Both the position numbers and the translations under genes were made by a program. 64,000 nt of DNA, taken from the NCBI RefSeq assembly GCF_004310665.1, contig NZ_SIXF01000012.1:62001-126000 (forward strand), written 5' to 3'. The notes below the pieces were generated by a model that did no database searches, was not told the origin of the DNA, and saw only the letters and a list, made by a program, of their open reading frames with translations. Below, in pieces: positions 1-8,376 of the stretch (position 1 is its first letter; every line of letters begins with the position of its first letter). This DNA is from Pedobacter kyonggii (GTDB lineage: Bacteria; Bacteroidota; Bacteroidia; Sphingobacteriales; Sphingobacteriaceae).

Positions 1-330
1 AAACTAGATCGGGCACGTGGTCAGGTGAGCGAAAAAGAATATAACCGCTTATCGGTGAAATTAGAGCTACAAGCCGATTTTTTTGCTGGACTTTGGGCGC
101 ACAATGCCCAAAACCTTAAAGATTTTAAATTGGATGAAGGAGATATAGAAGAAGCATTAACTGCTGCCAATGCCATAGGTGATGATAAGTTGCAAAAACA
201 GGCTACTGGTGATGTTCAGCCAGATTCTTTTACCCATGGAACCTCCGCACAACGGATGTATTGGTTTAAAAAAGGCTTCGAAACAGGAGATATTAGACAG
301 GGCGATACTTTTAATTCAAACAATTTATAA
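1..330 (+). CDS. Neutral zinc metallopeptidase, YpfJ family (C-terminal part only)
   Basis: The frame is open from the first base ([14 protein letters not shown]...) to a TAA at 328-330, so the gene starts upstream of the window; the GTG at 25 is an internal codon. The visible part matches the end of the YpfJ/Zn_peptidase family: [12 protein letters not shown], then a [16 protein letters not shown] segment, then [16 protein letters not shown] and a closing GD..QGDTF. In this family the HExxH zinc motif lies further upstream, so it cannot be checked here. The substrate is not established for the family. Family assignment is confident; the N-terminus is unseen. Confidence 0.85.
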   Translation, partial: KLDRARGQVSEKEYNRLSVKLELQADFFAGLWAHNAQNLKDFKLDEGDIEEALTAANAIGDDKLQKQATGDVQPDSFTHGTSAQRMYWFKKGFETGDIRQGDTFNSNNL

Positions 331-435
331 AAAATCAAAACTTTTTTTACAGCGCATTGTTTGTTTACAGTTAATGAGGTTTTTATCTCAAAACCAAGCA
401 TAATTATCCCGGCTTCTTATTTGTTTTAATAAAAG

Positions 436-1569
436 ATGATCCTTATAGTTGATGACAGGCCCGAAAACCTGATCTCGTTACAGAAAGTATTACAGGCACA
501 CAGTTTTGAGGTTGATACCGCATCGTCTGGCGAAGAAGCGCTGAAAAAAGTTTTAAAAAATAACTATGTCCTGATTATTCTCGATGTACAAATGCCAGAT
601 ATGGATGGTTTCGAGGTAGCCGAAACCATTTCGGGTTTTAGTAAGGCGAAAGATACCGCCATTATATTTCTTTCTGCTGTAAATACAGAGTTAAAATTTA
701 TTACCAAAGGATACCTGAGCGGTGGACTGGATTACATAACCAAGCCCGTTGATATTAATGTGCTGCTCCTTAAAATAAAAACGTTTTATCGCATTTACGA
801 GCAGAATAGAAAACTAAACGAGGTGCAGGAAAAATTGCTTGAAGAAATCGAATTCCGAAAACAGGCCGAACATAAAAAAGACGAATTTATCAGCATTGCC
901 AGTCATGAGCTAAAAACACCTTTAACCAGTGTAAAAGGTTATATTCAGTTGCTGCAGCGCAGCCTTAACAGAGATGATAAAACCATGGCCCAAAACCATC
1001 TCGAAAAAGCGAGTACCCAGCTCGAAAAACTAAACGAATTAATTGTCGATCTGCTCGATATCTCAAAAATTGAAAGTGGAAAGATGAAGTTTAACATGAA
1101 AAGTTTTTATGCTGATAACATGGTAAACAATGCCATCGAGATGTTGCAGCAATCTAATCCAGATTTTAAAATCAGCAAACTGGGCAAAACAGATGAAATG
1201 ATATTTGGTGATGAAATGCGCTTGGAGCAAGTGGTGATCAATTTTATTACGAATGCCATTAAATATGCTCCAGGTACCAATCAGGTTAATGTAACCACGA
1301 ATATCAAAGATGGAAAACTTTATCTGGCCGTAAAAGATTTTGGTATTGGTATTTCAAAAGAGCAGCAGCACAAAATTTTTGATAAATTTTATCGGGTAGA
1401 AGATAACAGTAACCGCTTTAATGGCCTGGGAATAGGTTTGTATATCTGTTCGGAAATTATTAACCGCCACGGCGGCACAATCGGGGTAAACAGTGTGCCG
1501 GATGAGGGTTCTGAATTTTATTTTATTATCCCTACTACAGAAGAGGAAATCCTTAAAAATCAAATTTAA
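436..1569 (+). CDS. Soluble hybrid: N-terminal receiver domain fused to a histidine kinase
   Basis: 377 residues with no membrane segment. Residues 1-115 form a receiver domain: acidic pair in IVDDRP, phospho-acceptor D50 in LILD-type context before MPDMDG, and Lys103 in YITKPVD. A short coiled coil (about 118-150) leads to a HisKA domain with H157 in IASHELKTPL. The HATPase domain follows (NFITNAIKYAP N-box, DFGIGI, GLGIGLYI). The receiver-first order suggests that a phosphorylated receiver controls the kinase, as in many phosphorelay and CheY-linked kinases. It is the first gene of a + strand run to 7336 with short gaps, which also encodes CheR, CheB and response regulators. The ATG at 436 is chosen because the receiver fold begins at once. 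Confidence 0.9.
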   Translation: MILIVDDRPENLISLQKVLQAHSFEVDTASSGEEALKKVLKNNYVLIILDVQMPDMDGFEVAETISGFSKAKDTAIIFLSAVNTELKFITKGYLSGGLDYITKPVDINVLLLKIKTFYRIYEQNRKLNEVQEKLLEEIEFRKQAEHKKDEFISIASHELKTPLTSVKGYIQLLQRSLNRDDKTMAQNHLEKASTQLEKLNELIVDLLDISKIESGKMKFNMKSFYADNMVNNAIEMLQQSNPDFKISKLGKTDEMIFGDEMRLEQVVINFITNAIKYAPGTNQVNVTTNIKDGKLYLAVKDFGIGISKEQQHKIFDKFYRVEDNSNRFNGLGIGLYICSEIINRHGGTIGVNSVPDEGSEFYFIIPTTEEEILKNQI

Positions 1570-1587
1570 TTATCCTTAATCCATATA

Positions 1588-4500
1588 ATGAAAACAACTC
1601 TTAAAAATAATTTACGTTTAGGCCTTGGCTTATCGCTAATTATTCTATTTATCAGTTCACTTGCCTCTTATGTAAGTATTGGCAACCTTATTAAAAGCAC
1701 CGACCTGGTTAAACACAGCGATGAAGTTATTTTAAATTCTGAGAATATTATATCCTATTTAAAAGATGCCGAAACTGGTCAGCGGGGCTTTTTATTAACC
1801 GGAAACAAGGTGTTTTTAACACCTTATTATGGGGCCAGCGATTCGGCCGCTTTGATACTAAAGAAAGTTGAACTCGATACCAAGGATAACAGCGTTCAGC
1901 AAAAAAACATAGCAGCACTTAAAAATATTCTTTTTAAAAGAATGGATATCATTAAATCGACCGTAGAGATTAAAACTTTAGGCGGTGTTATTGATCCTAC
2001 GGTTTTGTTTCAGGGCAAGGTATATATGGATGAGGCCAGATCTATTGTAAGCAAAATTATAACCGAAGAGAAAAGACTGCTTGAAGAAAGAACCAACGAA
2101 TTAAATAAACTTACAGCCTATACCCCGATACTGATTTTAATTGCAGCAATACTAGCCATTCTGATTACGTTGTTTTTTTACCGGAGAGTATCAATCGATT
2201 TCGATGAACGTGTTAAACTTCAACAGGAAATTGAAGATAAAAAACACGAGATGGAAAAACGTATTGTTGCCATTAAAGAAATTGCCTATCAAATTTCTAA
2301 TGGTAATTATGGTATAAAAATCGATAGCCAAACCCAGGATGAGATTGGCGAGCTTTCCGAATCGCTAAATGCAATGTCATCATCATTAAAAAAATCTTTC
2401 GATACTTTAGAAGAAAATGAATGGCTGCAAACTGGTGTAGCTAACTTAAACGTAAAAATGGTTGGCGAAAAAGATGTTTTCCATTTAGCAGAAGATATTA
2501 TAGAGTTTTTGGCCAATTATACCAAAAGCCAGATTGGTGCCCTTTATTTATTTAAGGATGATGGATACCTGCATTTAAAAGGGCAATATGCTTTGCAAGG
2601 ACAAAATCTAACCCAAACCATAGAACTTGGCCAAGGCTTAATTGGTCAGGCGGTTAAAACAGGTAAGCCAATATTATTGGATGATGTTCCACAGAGTGAA
2701 TTAACCATTACACACGCTACCGGGAATATTAAACCAGCACAGTTAATTGTACTTCCAATTATTAGAAATGAAATTTCAATAGGCGGTTTAGAATTAGGCA
2801 CTATCGGTAAATACAGTGACCTACAGTTACACTTTTTAAACTTGGTTTTATCTGATGTGGGTACTGCACTGTTGGGCGCACAGAACAGACAAAAGCTTCA
2901 GCAGTTATTAGAAGAAACACAGGCACAATCAGAAGAGTTGCAGGTTCAGCACAATGAGTTAGAAGGCTTAAATGCAGAGCTCGAAGCACAGGCACAGAAA
3001 CTTCAGGCGAGTGAAGAAGAATTACGTGTACAGCAAGAAGAATTGTTGCAAAGCAACCAGGAACTGGAAGAAAGAAGCAGTTTATTGGAAGAAAAAAATG
3101 AACTGATTGAAGAGCGTAATATAGAAATTCAGCAAAAAGCGGAAGCTTTAGAACTGAGTACGAGGTACAAATCAGAATTTTTGGCCAATATGTCGCACGA
3201 GTTAAGAACACCACTTAATTCGATATTGTTATTATCAAGATTAATGGCCGAAAATGAGGCTATGGATCGCGAGCATCAGGAATATGCAGAGGTTATCCAA
3301 AGTTCAGGTCAGGGTCTTTTAAGTTTAATAGACGAAATTTTAGATCTTTCTAAAATTGAAGCAGGCAAAATGGAACTCGATCGGGCAAATATTAAGGTTG
3401 ATGAGATTATTCTTAACATGCGTTCGCTGTTTAATCCTTTGGCTAAAGATAAGAACCTAAATTTTGTTATCGAAAAATCGGCAGAAGTTCCTGAGTTTTT
3501 TCATACCGATAAAATGCGCTTGGAGCAGATTATTAAAAATCTGCTATCAAATGCTATTAAATTTACTACCGTAGGTGCTGTAACACTAAATATTGATAAA
3601 AATGAAAAGTTAGGGGCGCTGGTATTTAAAGTTACCGATACGGGCGTAGGTATTGCACCGGAAAAGCAAGGCATGGTATTCGAAGCTTTTCAACAGGCCG
3701 ACGGCTCTACGCGTCGTAAATTTGGGGGCACAGGCCTTGGGCTCTCAATTAGTAGAGAGCTGGCTAAATTATTGGGTGGATATATTGATTTAAAAAGCAC
3801 AGAGGGCGAAGGAAGTATTTTTACGCTTACCTTGCCCATTGATAGAAATAAAGGTTTTGATGGCGCTGTACCTCATGTAGAGAAGCCTGTAATGGCTTTA
3901 GAGGCTCCGGTAAAAAAAGTGAGCCACTTAACAGTCGAAAATATTCCGCAAGAGATTGAAGATGACCGAGATAATATTCAACCTGATGACAAGGTAATTT
4001 TAATTGTTGAAGACGATACCCCTTTTGCCAAAACACTTTTAGATTTTACCCGAAAAAGAAATTATAAAGGTTTGGTGGCCGTTCGTGGCGATGCGGGTAT
4101 TGAAATGGCGAAAACCTTTAAGCCGCTTGCCATTTTACTCGATATCCAATTGCCTGTTAAAGATGGTTGGCAGGTAATGGAAGAGCTGAAATCGGACCCT
4201 TCAACACGTCCAATTCCAGTGCACATCATGTCTTCTTTACAGGTTAAGAAAGAAAGTTTGTTAAAAGGTGCGGTAGATTTTATAAATAAACCTTTTGCCT
4301 TTGAGCACATGCAAGAGATATTTTCAAAACTAGAGCATGCCTTAAGCCGTCACCCTAAAAAGGTACTTATTGTAGAAGAAAATGAACAGCATGCTAAGGC
4401 ATTAAGTTATTTTTTAAGCAATTTTAATATCCAGACAGAAATTGTTAACCAGGTAAACGAAGGTGTTTCTGCCCTGCATAAACCGGAGGTCAACTGCGTG

Positions 4501-5172
4501 ATTTTGGATATGGGTATTCCTGATAAACACGCTTACGAAACCCTTGAAGTGGTAAAGAAAACACCTGGTTTGGAGAATTTACCGATCATCATTTTCACAG
4601 GTAAAAACCTCTCGAAGGGAGAAGAAAACCGCATCAAGCAATATGCTGATTCCATTGTTGTAAAAACGGCGCATTCTTATCAACGTATTTTGGATGAAGC
4701 AGGTTTGTTCCTTCATCTGGTAGAAGAAAAAAGCAAGGAGAAAAGCAAAACACCTAAAAAGTTTTCCGAATTACAGGATGTATTGGTTGGTAAAACAGTT
4801 CTTGTAGCAGATGATGATGTGCGTAATATCTTCTCCTTAACCAAAATGTTAGAGCAGCACCAGATGAAAGTGGTAGCAGCTACCGATGGTAAGGAAGCCC
4901 TCAAGCTATTAAATGAAAACCCTGAAATTGATGTTGTTTTAATGGATATGATGATGCCAGAACTAGACGGTTACGAAACTACAACAGCCATCCGGCAGGA
5001 TATCAAATATCGGAACCTGCCTATTTTGGCCGTTACGGCAAAAGCCATGATGGGCGATCGCGAAAAGTGTATTGCTGCAGGTGCATCCGATTATATCAGC
5101 AAACCAGTAGATATGGATCAGTTGATATCGTTATTAAGAGTTTGGTTATACGAAAATCATCATAAATCATAA
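1588..5172 (+). CDS. Large hybrid histidine kinase: CHASE3-TM-HAMP-GAF-coil-HisKA-HATPase-three receivers
   Basis: 1194 residues. Membrane segments lie at about 11-31 and 180-198, enclosing a CHASE3-like extracytoplasmic domain (AETGQRGFLLTG motif near 61-72). A HAMP region (about 200-270) and a GAF domain (about 285-430) follow. A long Gln/Glu-rich coiled coil covers about 433-525. HisKA has H537 (NMSHELRTPLN) and the HATPase has NLLSNAIKFT, DTGVGI and GGTGLGLSI. Three receivers close the protein, near 803-920, 925-1040 and 1070-1185. The first and third have normal pockets (VEDD/LLDIQLP/INKP and ADDD/LMDMMMP/ISKP). The second has VEEN in place of the usual Asp pair. It sits directly before a CheY-like protein, CheR and CheB. 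The signal sensed is unknown. Confidence 0.92.
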   Translation: MKTTLKNNLRLGLGLSLIILFISSLASYVSIGNLIKSTDLVKHSDEVILNSENIISYLKDAETGQRGFLLTGNKVFLTPYYGASDSAALILKKVELDTKDNSVQQKNIAALKNILFKRMDIIKSTVEIKTLGGVIDPTVLFQGKVYMDEARSIVSKIITEEKRLLEERTNELNKLTAYTPILILIAAILAILITLFFYRRVSIDFDERVKLQQEIEDKKHEMEKRIVAIKEIAYQISNGNYGIKIDSQTQDEIGELSESLNAMSSSLKKSFDTLEENEWLQTGVANLNVKMVGEKDVFHLAEDIIEFLANYTKSQIGALYLFKDDGYLHLKGQYALQGQNLTQTIELGQGLIGQAVKTGKPILLDDVPQSELTITHATGNIKPAQLIVLPIIRNEISIGGLELGTIGKYSDLQLHFLNLVLSDVGTALLGAQNRQKLQQLLEETQAQSEELQVQHNELEGLNAELEAQAQKLQASEEELRVQQEELLQSNQELEERSSLLEEKNELIEERNIEIQQKAEALELSTRYKSEFLANMSHELRTPLNSILLLSRLMAENEAMDREHQEYAEVIQSSGQGLLSLIDEILDLSKIEAGKMELDRANIKVDEIILNMRSLFNPLAKDKNLNFVIEKSAEVPEFFHTDKMRLEQIIKNLLSNAIKFTTVGAVTLNIDKNEKLGALVFKVTDTGVGIAPEKQGMVFEAFQQADGSTRRKFGGTGLGLSISRELAKLLGGYIDLKSTEGEGSIFTLTLPIDRNKGFDGAVPHVEKPVMALEAPVKKVSHLTVENIPQEIEDDRDNIQPDDKVILIVEDDTPFAKTLLDFTRKRNYKGLVAVRGDAGIEMAKTFKPLAILLDIQLPVKDGWQVMEELKSDPSTRPIPVHIMSSLQVKKESLLKGAVDFINKPFAFEHMQEIFSKLEHALSRHPKKVLIVEENEQHAKALSYFLSNFNIQTEIVNQVNEGVSALHKPEVNCVILDMGIPDKHAYETLEVVKKTPGLENLPIIIFTGKNLSKGEENRIKQYADSIVVKTAHSYQRILDEAGLFLHLVEEKSKEKSKTPKKFSELQDVLVGKTVLVADDDVRNIFSLTKMLEQHQMKVVAATDGKEALKLLNENPEIDVVLMDMMMPELDGYETTTAIRQDIKYRNLPILAVTAKAMMGDREKCIAAGASDYISKPVDMDQLISLLRVWLYENHHKS

Positions 5173-5188
5173 ACCATTTTTTATTTTT

Positions 5189-5560
5189 ATGCCTCAAAAA
5201 TTAATTCTCATAATTGATGATGATAACCGAAACATTTTTGCTTTAAAAGCTGTTTTAAAGGCCAAAGGTTTCGATTGTTTATCTGCTATAAGTGCCCAGG
5301 AGGGATTTGCTGTTATGGAGAAACACGACAATGTTGCCATCGTTTTAATGGATATGATGATGCCGGATATGGACGGCTATCAGGCTATTGCAGCGATGAA
5401 AAAATCAGCTAAAATGCAGAATATCCCTGTATTAGCGGTAACTGCCCAGGCCATGGTTGGCGATAAGGAACGTTGCTTAAGCGCAGGCGCATCGGGTTAT
5501 GTTTCAAAACCAATAAATGTTGACGAGTTATTAATGCAAATCGAAAATTTTACAAAATAA
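5189..5560 (+). CDS. Single-domain response regulator (CheY-like)
   Basis: 123 residues, a receiver domain only, with no output domain. Pocket residues are visible: IDDDNRN, the phospho-acceptor in LMDMMMPDMDG, AVTAQAM, and Lys in YVSKPIN. The sequence closely resembles the third receiver of the hybrid kinase just upstream (LMDMMMP, AVTA.AM and SKP are shared), suggesting origin by domain duplication and a shared phosphate source. The gap from the kinase gene is 16 bases and cheR starts 3 bases downstream, so it is probably in the same transcript. It may serve as a phosphate shuttle or bind an unidentified partner. Confidence 0.9.
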   Translation: MPQKLILIIDDDNRNIFALKAVLKAKGFDCLSAISAQEGFAVMEKHDNVAIVLMDMMMPDMDGYQAIAAMKKSAKMQNIPVLAVTAQAMVGDKERCLSAGASGYVSKPINVDELLMQIENFTK

Positions 5561-5563
5561 AAG

Positions 5564-6382
5564 GTGATAAGTGATGCGATAGATAATGAACAGGTAGAAA
5601 TCCTGTTGAATGATGTTTTGGAAAGCCATGGGTATGATTTTCTGGAATATTCTCATGCATCAATAAAAAGGAGAATTATACGTCTTTACGGACTGGATAA
5701 TTTTGTGAGTTTTGCCGAATTTCGTTACACTGTTAAAACAGATAAGCAATATTTTAAGCGTTTTTTAGAGGAAATTACGGTTAATGTTACCGAAATGTTC
5801 CGCGATCCTTCTTTTTATAAATCTTTGCGGAACGATGTCCTCCCTGTGCTGGGTACCTATCCATTTATCCGTATTTGGGTGGCAGGTTGTTCTACCGGAG
5901 AAGAGGCATATTCGCTTGCTATTGTTTTAAAAGAACTTAATCTGCTTAATAAATCGCTCATTTATGCCACCGATATTAACCCATCGGTTTTAGATAAGGC
6001 AAAAAAAGGCATGTTTCCCTTAAATTATTTAAAGCAGTATTCAGAAAATTACCTCCAATCGGGTGGCTTAAAAGATTTTTCTACTTATTACACGGCGAAC
6101 TACTCTTTGGCAAAATTTGATGAAAGCTTAAATAGGAAGATGATCTTTTCTACGCATAATTTGGTTTCCGATCATTCTTTTAATGAGTTTCAGCTAATTT
6201 TATGTAGAAACGTATTAATTTATTTCGATAAAGACTTACAGCATAAAGTATTTAATCTATTTGATGGTAGCATCGAGAAATTAGGGTACCTTGCTTTAGG
6301 AAGTAAAGAAAGTTTGGAGTTTTGGCCAAAAGCCAAAGAATACAAAAGGGTAAAAATGGAGAAAATATGGCGGAAACTGTAG
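5564..6382 (+). CDS. cheR: CheR-family protein-glutamate O-methyltransferase
   Basis: 272 residues. CheR uses S-adenosylmethionine to methylate glutamate side chains, classically in chemoreceptors. Visible signs are an all-helical N-terminal part, NVTEMFRDPSFY (family form NLT.FFR.P..F), the SAM-binding GCSTGEEAYSLA near 108-119, the ATDINPSVLDKAKKGMF segment, and LILCRNVLIYFD. The start is GTG at 5564, 3 bases after the preceding stop, with no obvious ribosome binding site. There is no chemoreceptor, CheA or CheW nearby, so the methylated target is unknown; the Q/E-rich coil of the adjacent hybrid kinase is one candidate (inference). Confidence 0.9.
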   Translation: MISDAIDNEQVEILLNDVLESHGYDFLEYSHASIKRRIIRLYGLDNFVSFAEFRYTVKTDKQYFKRFLEEITVNVTEMFRDPSFYKSLRNDVLPVLGTYPFIRIWVAGCSTGEEAYSLAIVLKELNLLNKSLIYATDINPSVLDKAKKGMFPLNYLKQYSENYLQSGGLKDFSTYYTANYSLAKFDESLNRKMIFSTHNLVSDHSFNEFQLILCRNVLIYFDKDLQHKVFNLFDGSIEKLGYLALGSKESLEFWPKAKEYKRVKMEKIWRKL

Positions 6383-6951
6383 ATTCTACCCCTTGTGGTG
6401 CATTAATTATTGGCGGCTCTGCGGGTAGTTTAGATGTATTGCTCGAAATTTTTCCTGCGCTAATGAACGATATTGGTTTTCCTATTGTATTAGTGATCCA
6501 CCGTAAGGCAAGTAACGAATCTCTTTTAACCGATTTGCTAAAATCGCGCACTACACTGGAGGTTAATGAAGCAGAAGAAAAAGAGTTTTTAAGCCCGGGC
6601 AAAGTTTTTATTGCGCCAGCCGATTACCATATGCTGATAGAGGAAGACCAAAGTATATCGTTAGATTATTCGGAAAAAGTAAATTATTCCCGACCATCAA
6701 TTGATGTTACCTTTCAATCAGCAGCCGAGGTTTATAGAGAAAAACTGGTCTGTATTTTACTTTCAGGGTCTAATGCAGATGGAGTTGAAGGGTTAAAAAG
6801 TGTAAACAATTTTGGAGGTAAGGTGGTTATACAGAATCCAAATACGGCCATAATGCCATATATGCCACAACAGGCGGTTCTGAATGTTGAGCCGCATGTG
6901 ATATTGGATAGCCACGATATGGCTGATTATATAAATAAATTAAATAATTAA
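6367..6951 (+). CDS. cheB: CheB-type methylesterase domain protein without receiver domain
   Basis: 194 residues from the ATG at 6367, which overlaps the end of cheR by 16 bases with a purine-rich GGAG stretch just upstream. The same frame is open to a TTG at 6322, but the domain begins only after the ATG. Catalytic triad candidates are Ser in IIGGSAGS, His in VIHRKASNE and Asp in LSGSNADGVEGL. Classical CheB has a regulatory receiver before this domain; it is absent here, so control probably comes from separate receivers in the cluster (inference). It should remove methyl groups or deamidate glutamines placed by the neighbouring CheR on an unknown substrate. Confidence 0.88.
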   Translation: MAETVDSTPCGALIIGGSAGSLDVLLEIFPALMNDIGFPIVLVIHRKASNESLLTDLLKSRTTLEVNEAEEKEFLSPGKVFIAPADYHMLIEEDQSISLDYSEKVNYSRPSIDVTFQSAAEVYREKLVCILLSGSNADGVEGLKSVNNFGGKVVIQNPNTAIMPYMPQQAVLNVEPHVILDSHDMADYINKLNN

Positions 6952-6960
6952 TTGCTTTTC

Positions 6961-6966
6961 GGAGGT
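6961..6966 (+). promoter_or_regulatory. Strong Shine-Dalgarno sequence (GGAGGT)
   Basis: GGAGGT lies 4 bases before the ATG at 6971. It is the clearest ribosome binding site in the cluster and fixes the start of the response regulator gene. Most genes in this window lack such a motif. Confidence 0.75.
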
Positions 6967-6970
6967 TAAT

Positions 6971-7336
6971 ATGATAGTTGCAAAAAAAGTATTTGTTTTT
7001 GATGATAATAGGGATATCCTTGATCTCTGTACATTTATTTTGGAAGATGCCGGATATGAGATAAAAACATCTGAAAATGCCAATAACATAGAAGAACAGG
7101 TTGCAGCATATATGCCTGATTTGATTTTTATGGATAATTGGTTACCCGATCTGGGAGGGATACAGGCTACGAAGGCATTAAAAAACCACCCTGATTTAAA
7201 ACATATTCCGGTAATTTATTTTTCGGCCAATAATGATATATCTTCATTAGCCGATGAAGCCGGTGCTGATAGTTACTTATCTAAACCATTTGATATTGCT
7301 GCGCTCGAAGAAATTGTGAAAAAACATTTGAGCTAG
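6971..7336 (+). CDS. Single-domain response regulator
   Basis: 121 residues, receiver only. Visible pocket: FDDNRD, the phospho-acceptor in FMDNWLPDLGG, IYFSANN, and Lys in YLSKPFD. The 'DNWLPDLGG' form differs from the usual DxxMPxxDG of its neighbours. It is the last gene of the CheB/CheR/kinase run, 19 bases after cheB, and is followed by a long perfect inverted repeat. With no output domain it probably acts through protein contacts or as a phosphate sink for the two kinases. Confidence 0.9.
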   Translation: MIVAKKVFVFDDNRDILDLCTFILEDAGYEIKTSENANNIEEQVAAYMPDLIFMDNWLPDLGGIQATKALKNHPDLKHIPVIYFSANNDISSLADEAGADSYLSKPFDIAALEEIVKKHLS

Positions 7337-7342
7337 CGGACT

Positions 7343-7391
7343 GACTCACGAAGTTTCAAATGGCCGGTGTGCAGGAAAAACTTCGTGAGTC
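7343..7391. repeat. Perfect 14-bp inverted repeat, family A
   Basis: Arms GACTCACGAAGTTT (7343-7356) and AAACTTCGTGAGTC (7378-7391) are exact reverse complements around a 21-base loop. The site lies between convergent genes and could stop transcription from both sides, but it lacks a T run. A related palindrome with the same core (CGAAGTTT, CCCTTGCTA nearby) is at 51912-51960, which points to a dispersed repeat rather than a simple terminator. Confidence 0.75.
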
Positions 7392-7419
7392 TAGGATGAG
7401 CCCTTGCTAAACTTCGGAT

Positions 7420-8376
7420 TTATTCCTTACCCCAAATCCTTGTATTCAGATCCAGCTCCTTAACAATATCATACATAAATTTTATGGTGGAGATATCTTC
7501 ATTTACCGTTTCTGGACTTAGCAATGATTTAAAAACAGGTGCCTCGAAATAATTCCGCTTCAGCGGGAAAGCGATATACATCCTCGATTCGATAAAGGAT
7601 AAACTGATGTTATATTTTGATTGATGGTTGAGGTTTAATATCCGCTCCATCATGGCAGGTGTAAGGATGTATCTGGATTCGACCTGATCGGAGCCATAAG
7701 TCACAAAAGTCTTATCAAAGTCTATGTTCTCTAATTGGATAACATCATTACTACCAAAAGAAAACAGGTTTTTTGAAAACCATGCACCAAAAGCTGCCCC
7801 GAAATCTTTTGGCCTAACAATGGTTACGCCATTAAATTTCTTGTTAAAATCGGCAGCAAAGATAATTCCTCTAAAAATGTCGTGCCACTCTGTTCGGGTT
7901 CCGTTTTTTGTTTGGGTTACTGTTTTATATTCGGCATGTACCTCCGCAAAATAAAACCTGGTTTTATCAGCACATCCGGTTACCAGATCCTCTGTTTTAT
8001 AACGATCAGGCTCATTGTTAAACAACTGTGTGTACATAAACTCCGATGCCTCAATTCCCTGGTAGGGATTAATCGATAAACTTTCGTCTAAAAATTTAAG
8101 GGCAGCACCAATTACATTGGCTTTGTAGGCATTTTGGTAAGCTGTTAAAGAATCGTTGATTTTAAATAACAAAACACCGCCGTAAATAAGTGGTATTAAG
8201 CCGCCAATTACACCAGGAATAGGAAAACCTAAGAAAAAGCCTAGAACACAGAGCAGAATGCCTGCGGCAATAAAAATATAACCTTTGGTTTGGGTACCGG
8301 CAATTCTTTTGCGTTCTACCTCCATTGTAGCCAAAACTTGCTGTAAGGCTACATTGTTTGCAATATCGAACGACAT
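7420..8376 (-). CDS. DUF3137 family membrane protein
   Basis: 318 residues. Two adjacent hydrophobic segments near residues 31-70 (GYIFIAAGILLCVLGFFLGF, then PGVIGGLIPLIYGGVLLF) form a membrane hairpin. A larger hydrophilic domain follows with the DUF3137-like stretch on form and tyrosine-rich strands (RFYFAEVHAEYKTVTQTKNG). The gene shares one base with lemA (TAATG), so the two are translationally coupled. LemA/DUF3137 pairs are common in bacteria; the biochemical role is not established. Confidence 0.82.
   Translation of the reverse strand: MSFDIANNVALQQVLATMEVERKRIAGTQTKGYIFIAAGILLCVLGFFLGFPIPGVIGGLIPLIYGGVLLFKINDSLTAYQNAYKANVIGAALKFLDESLSINPYQGIEASEFMYTQLFNNEPDRYKTEDLVTGCADKTRFYFAEVHAEYKTVTQTKNGTRTEWHDIFRGIIFAADFNKKFNGVTIVRPKDFGAAFGAWFSKNLFSFGSNDVIQLENIDFDKTFVTYGSDQVESRYILTPAMMERILNLNHQSKYNISLSFIESRMYIAFPLKRNYFEAPVFKSLLSPETVNEDISTIKFMYDIVKELDLNTRIWGKE

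Noticed and set aside
2801-3214. 137-codon - strand open frame inside the hybrid kinase
   Set aside because: It is the antisense of the GAF and coiled-coil region, which has strong protein signatures; its own sequence is Leu/Val-rich without family likeness.
6322-6366. TTG start giving CheB 15 more residues
   Set aside because: The additional residues read antisense-like basic sequence (KSQRIQKGKNG) inside the cheR gene; the ATG at 6367 has a ribosome binding site and begins the domain.
436-7336. Complete chemotaxis operon
   Set aside because: CheR and CheB are clear, but CheA, CheW and chemoreceptors are absent, so it is described as a kinase-linked methylation cluster.
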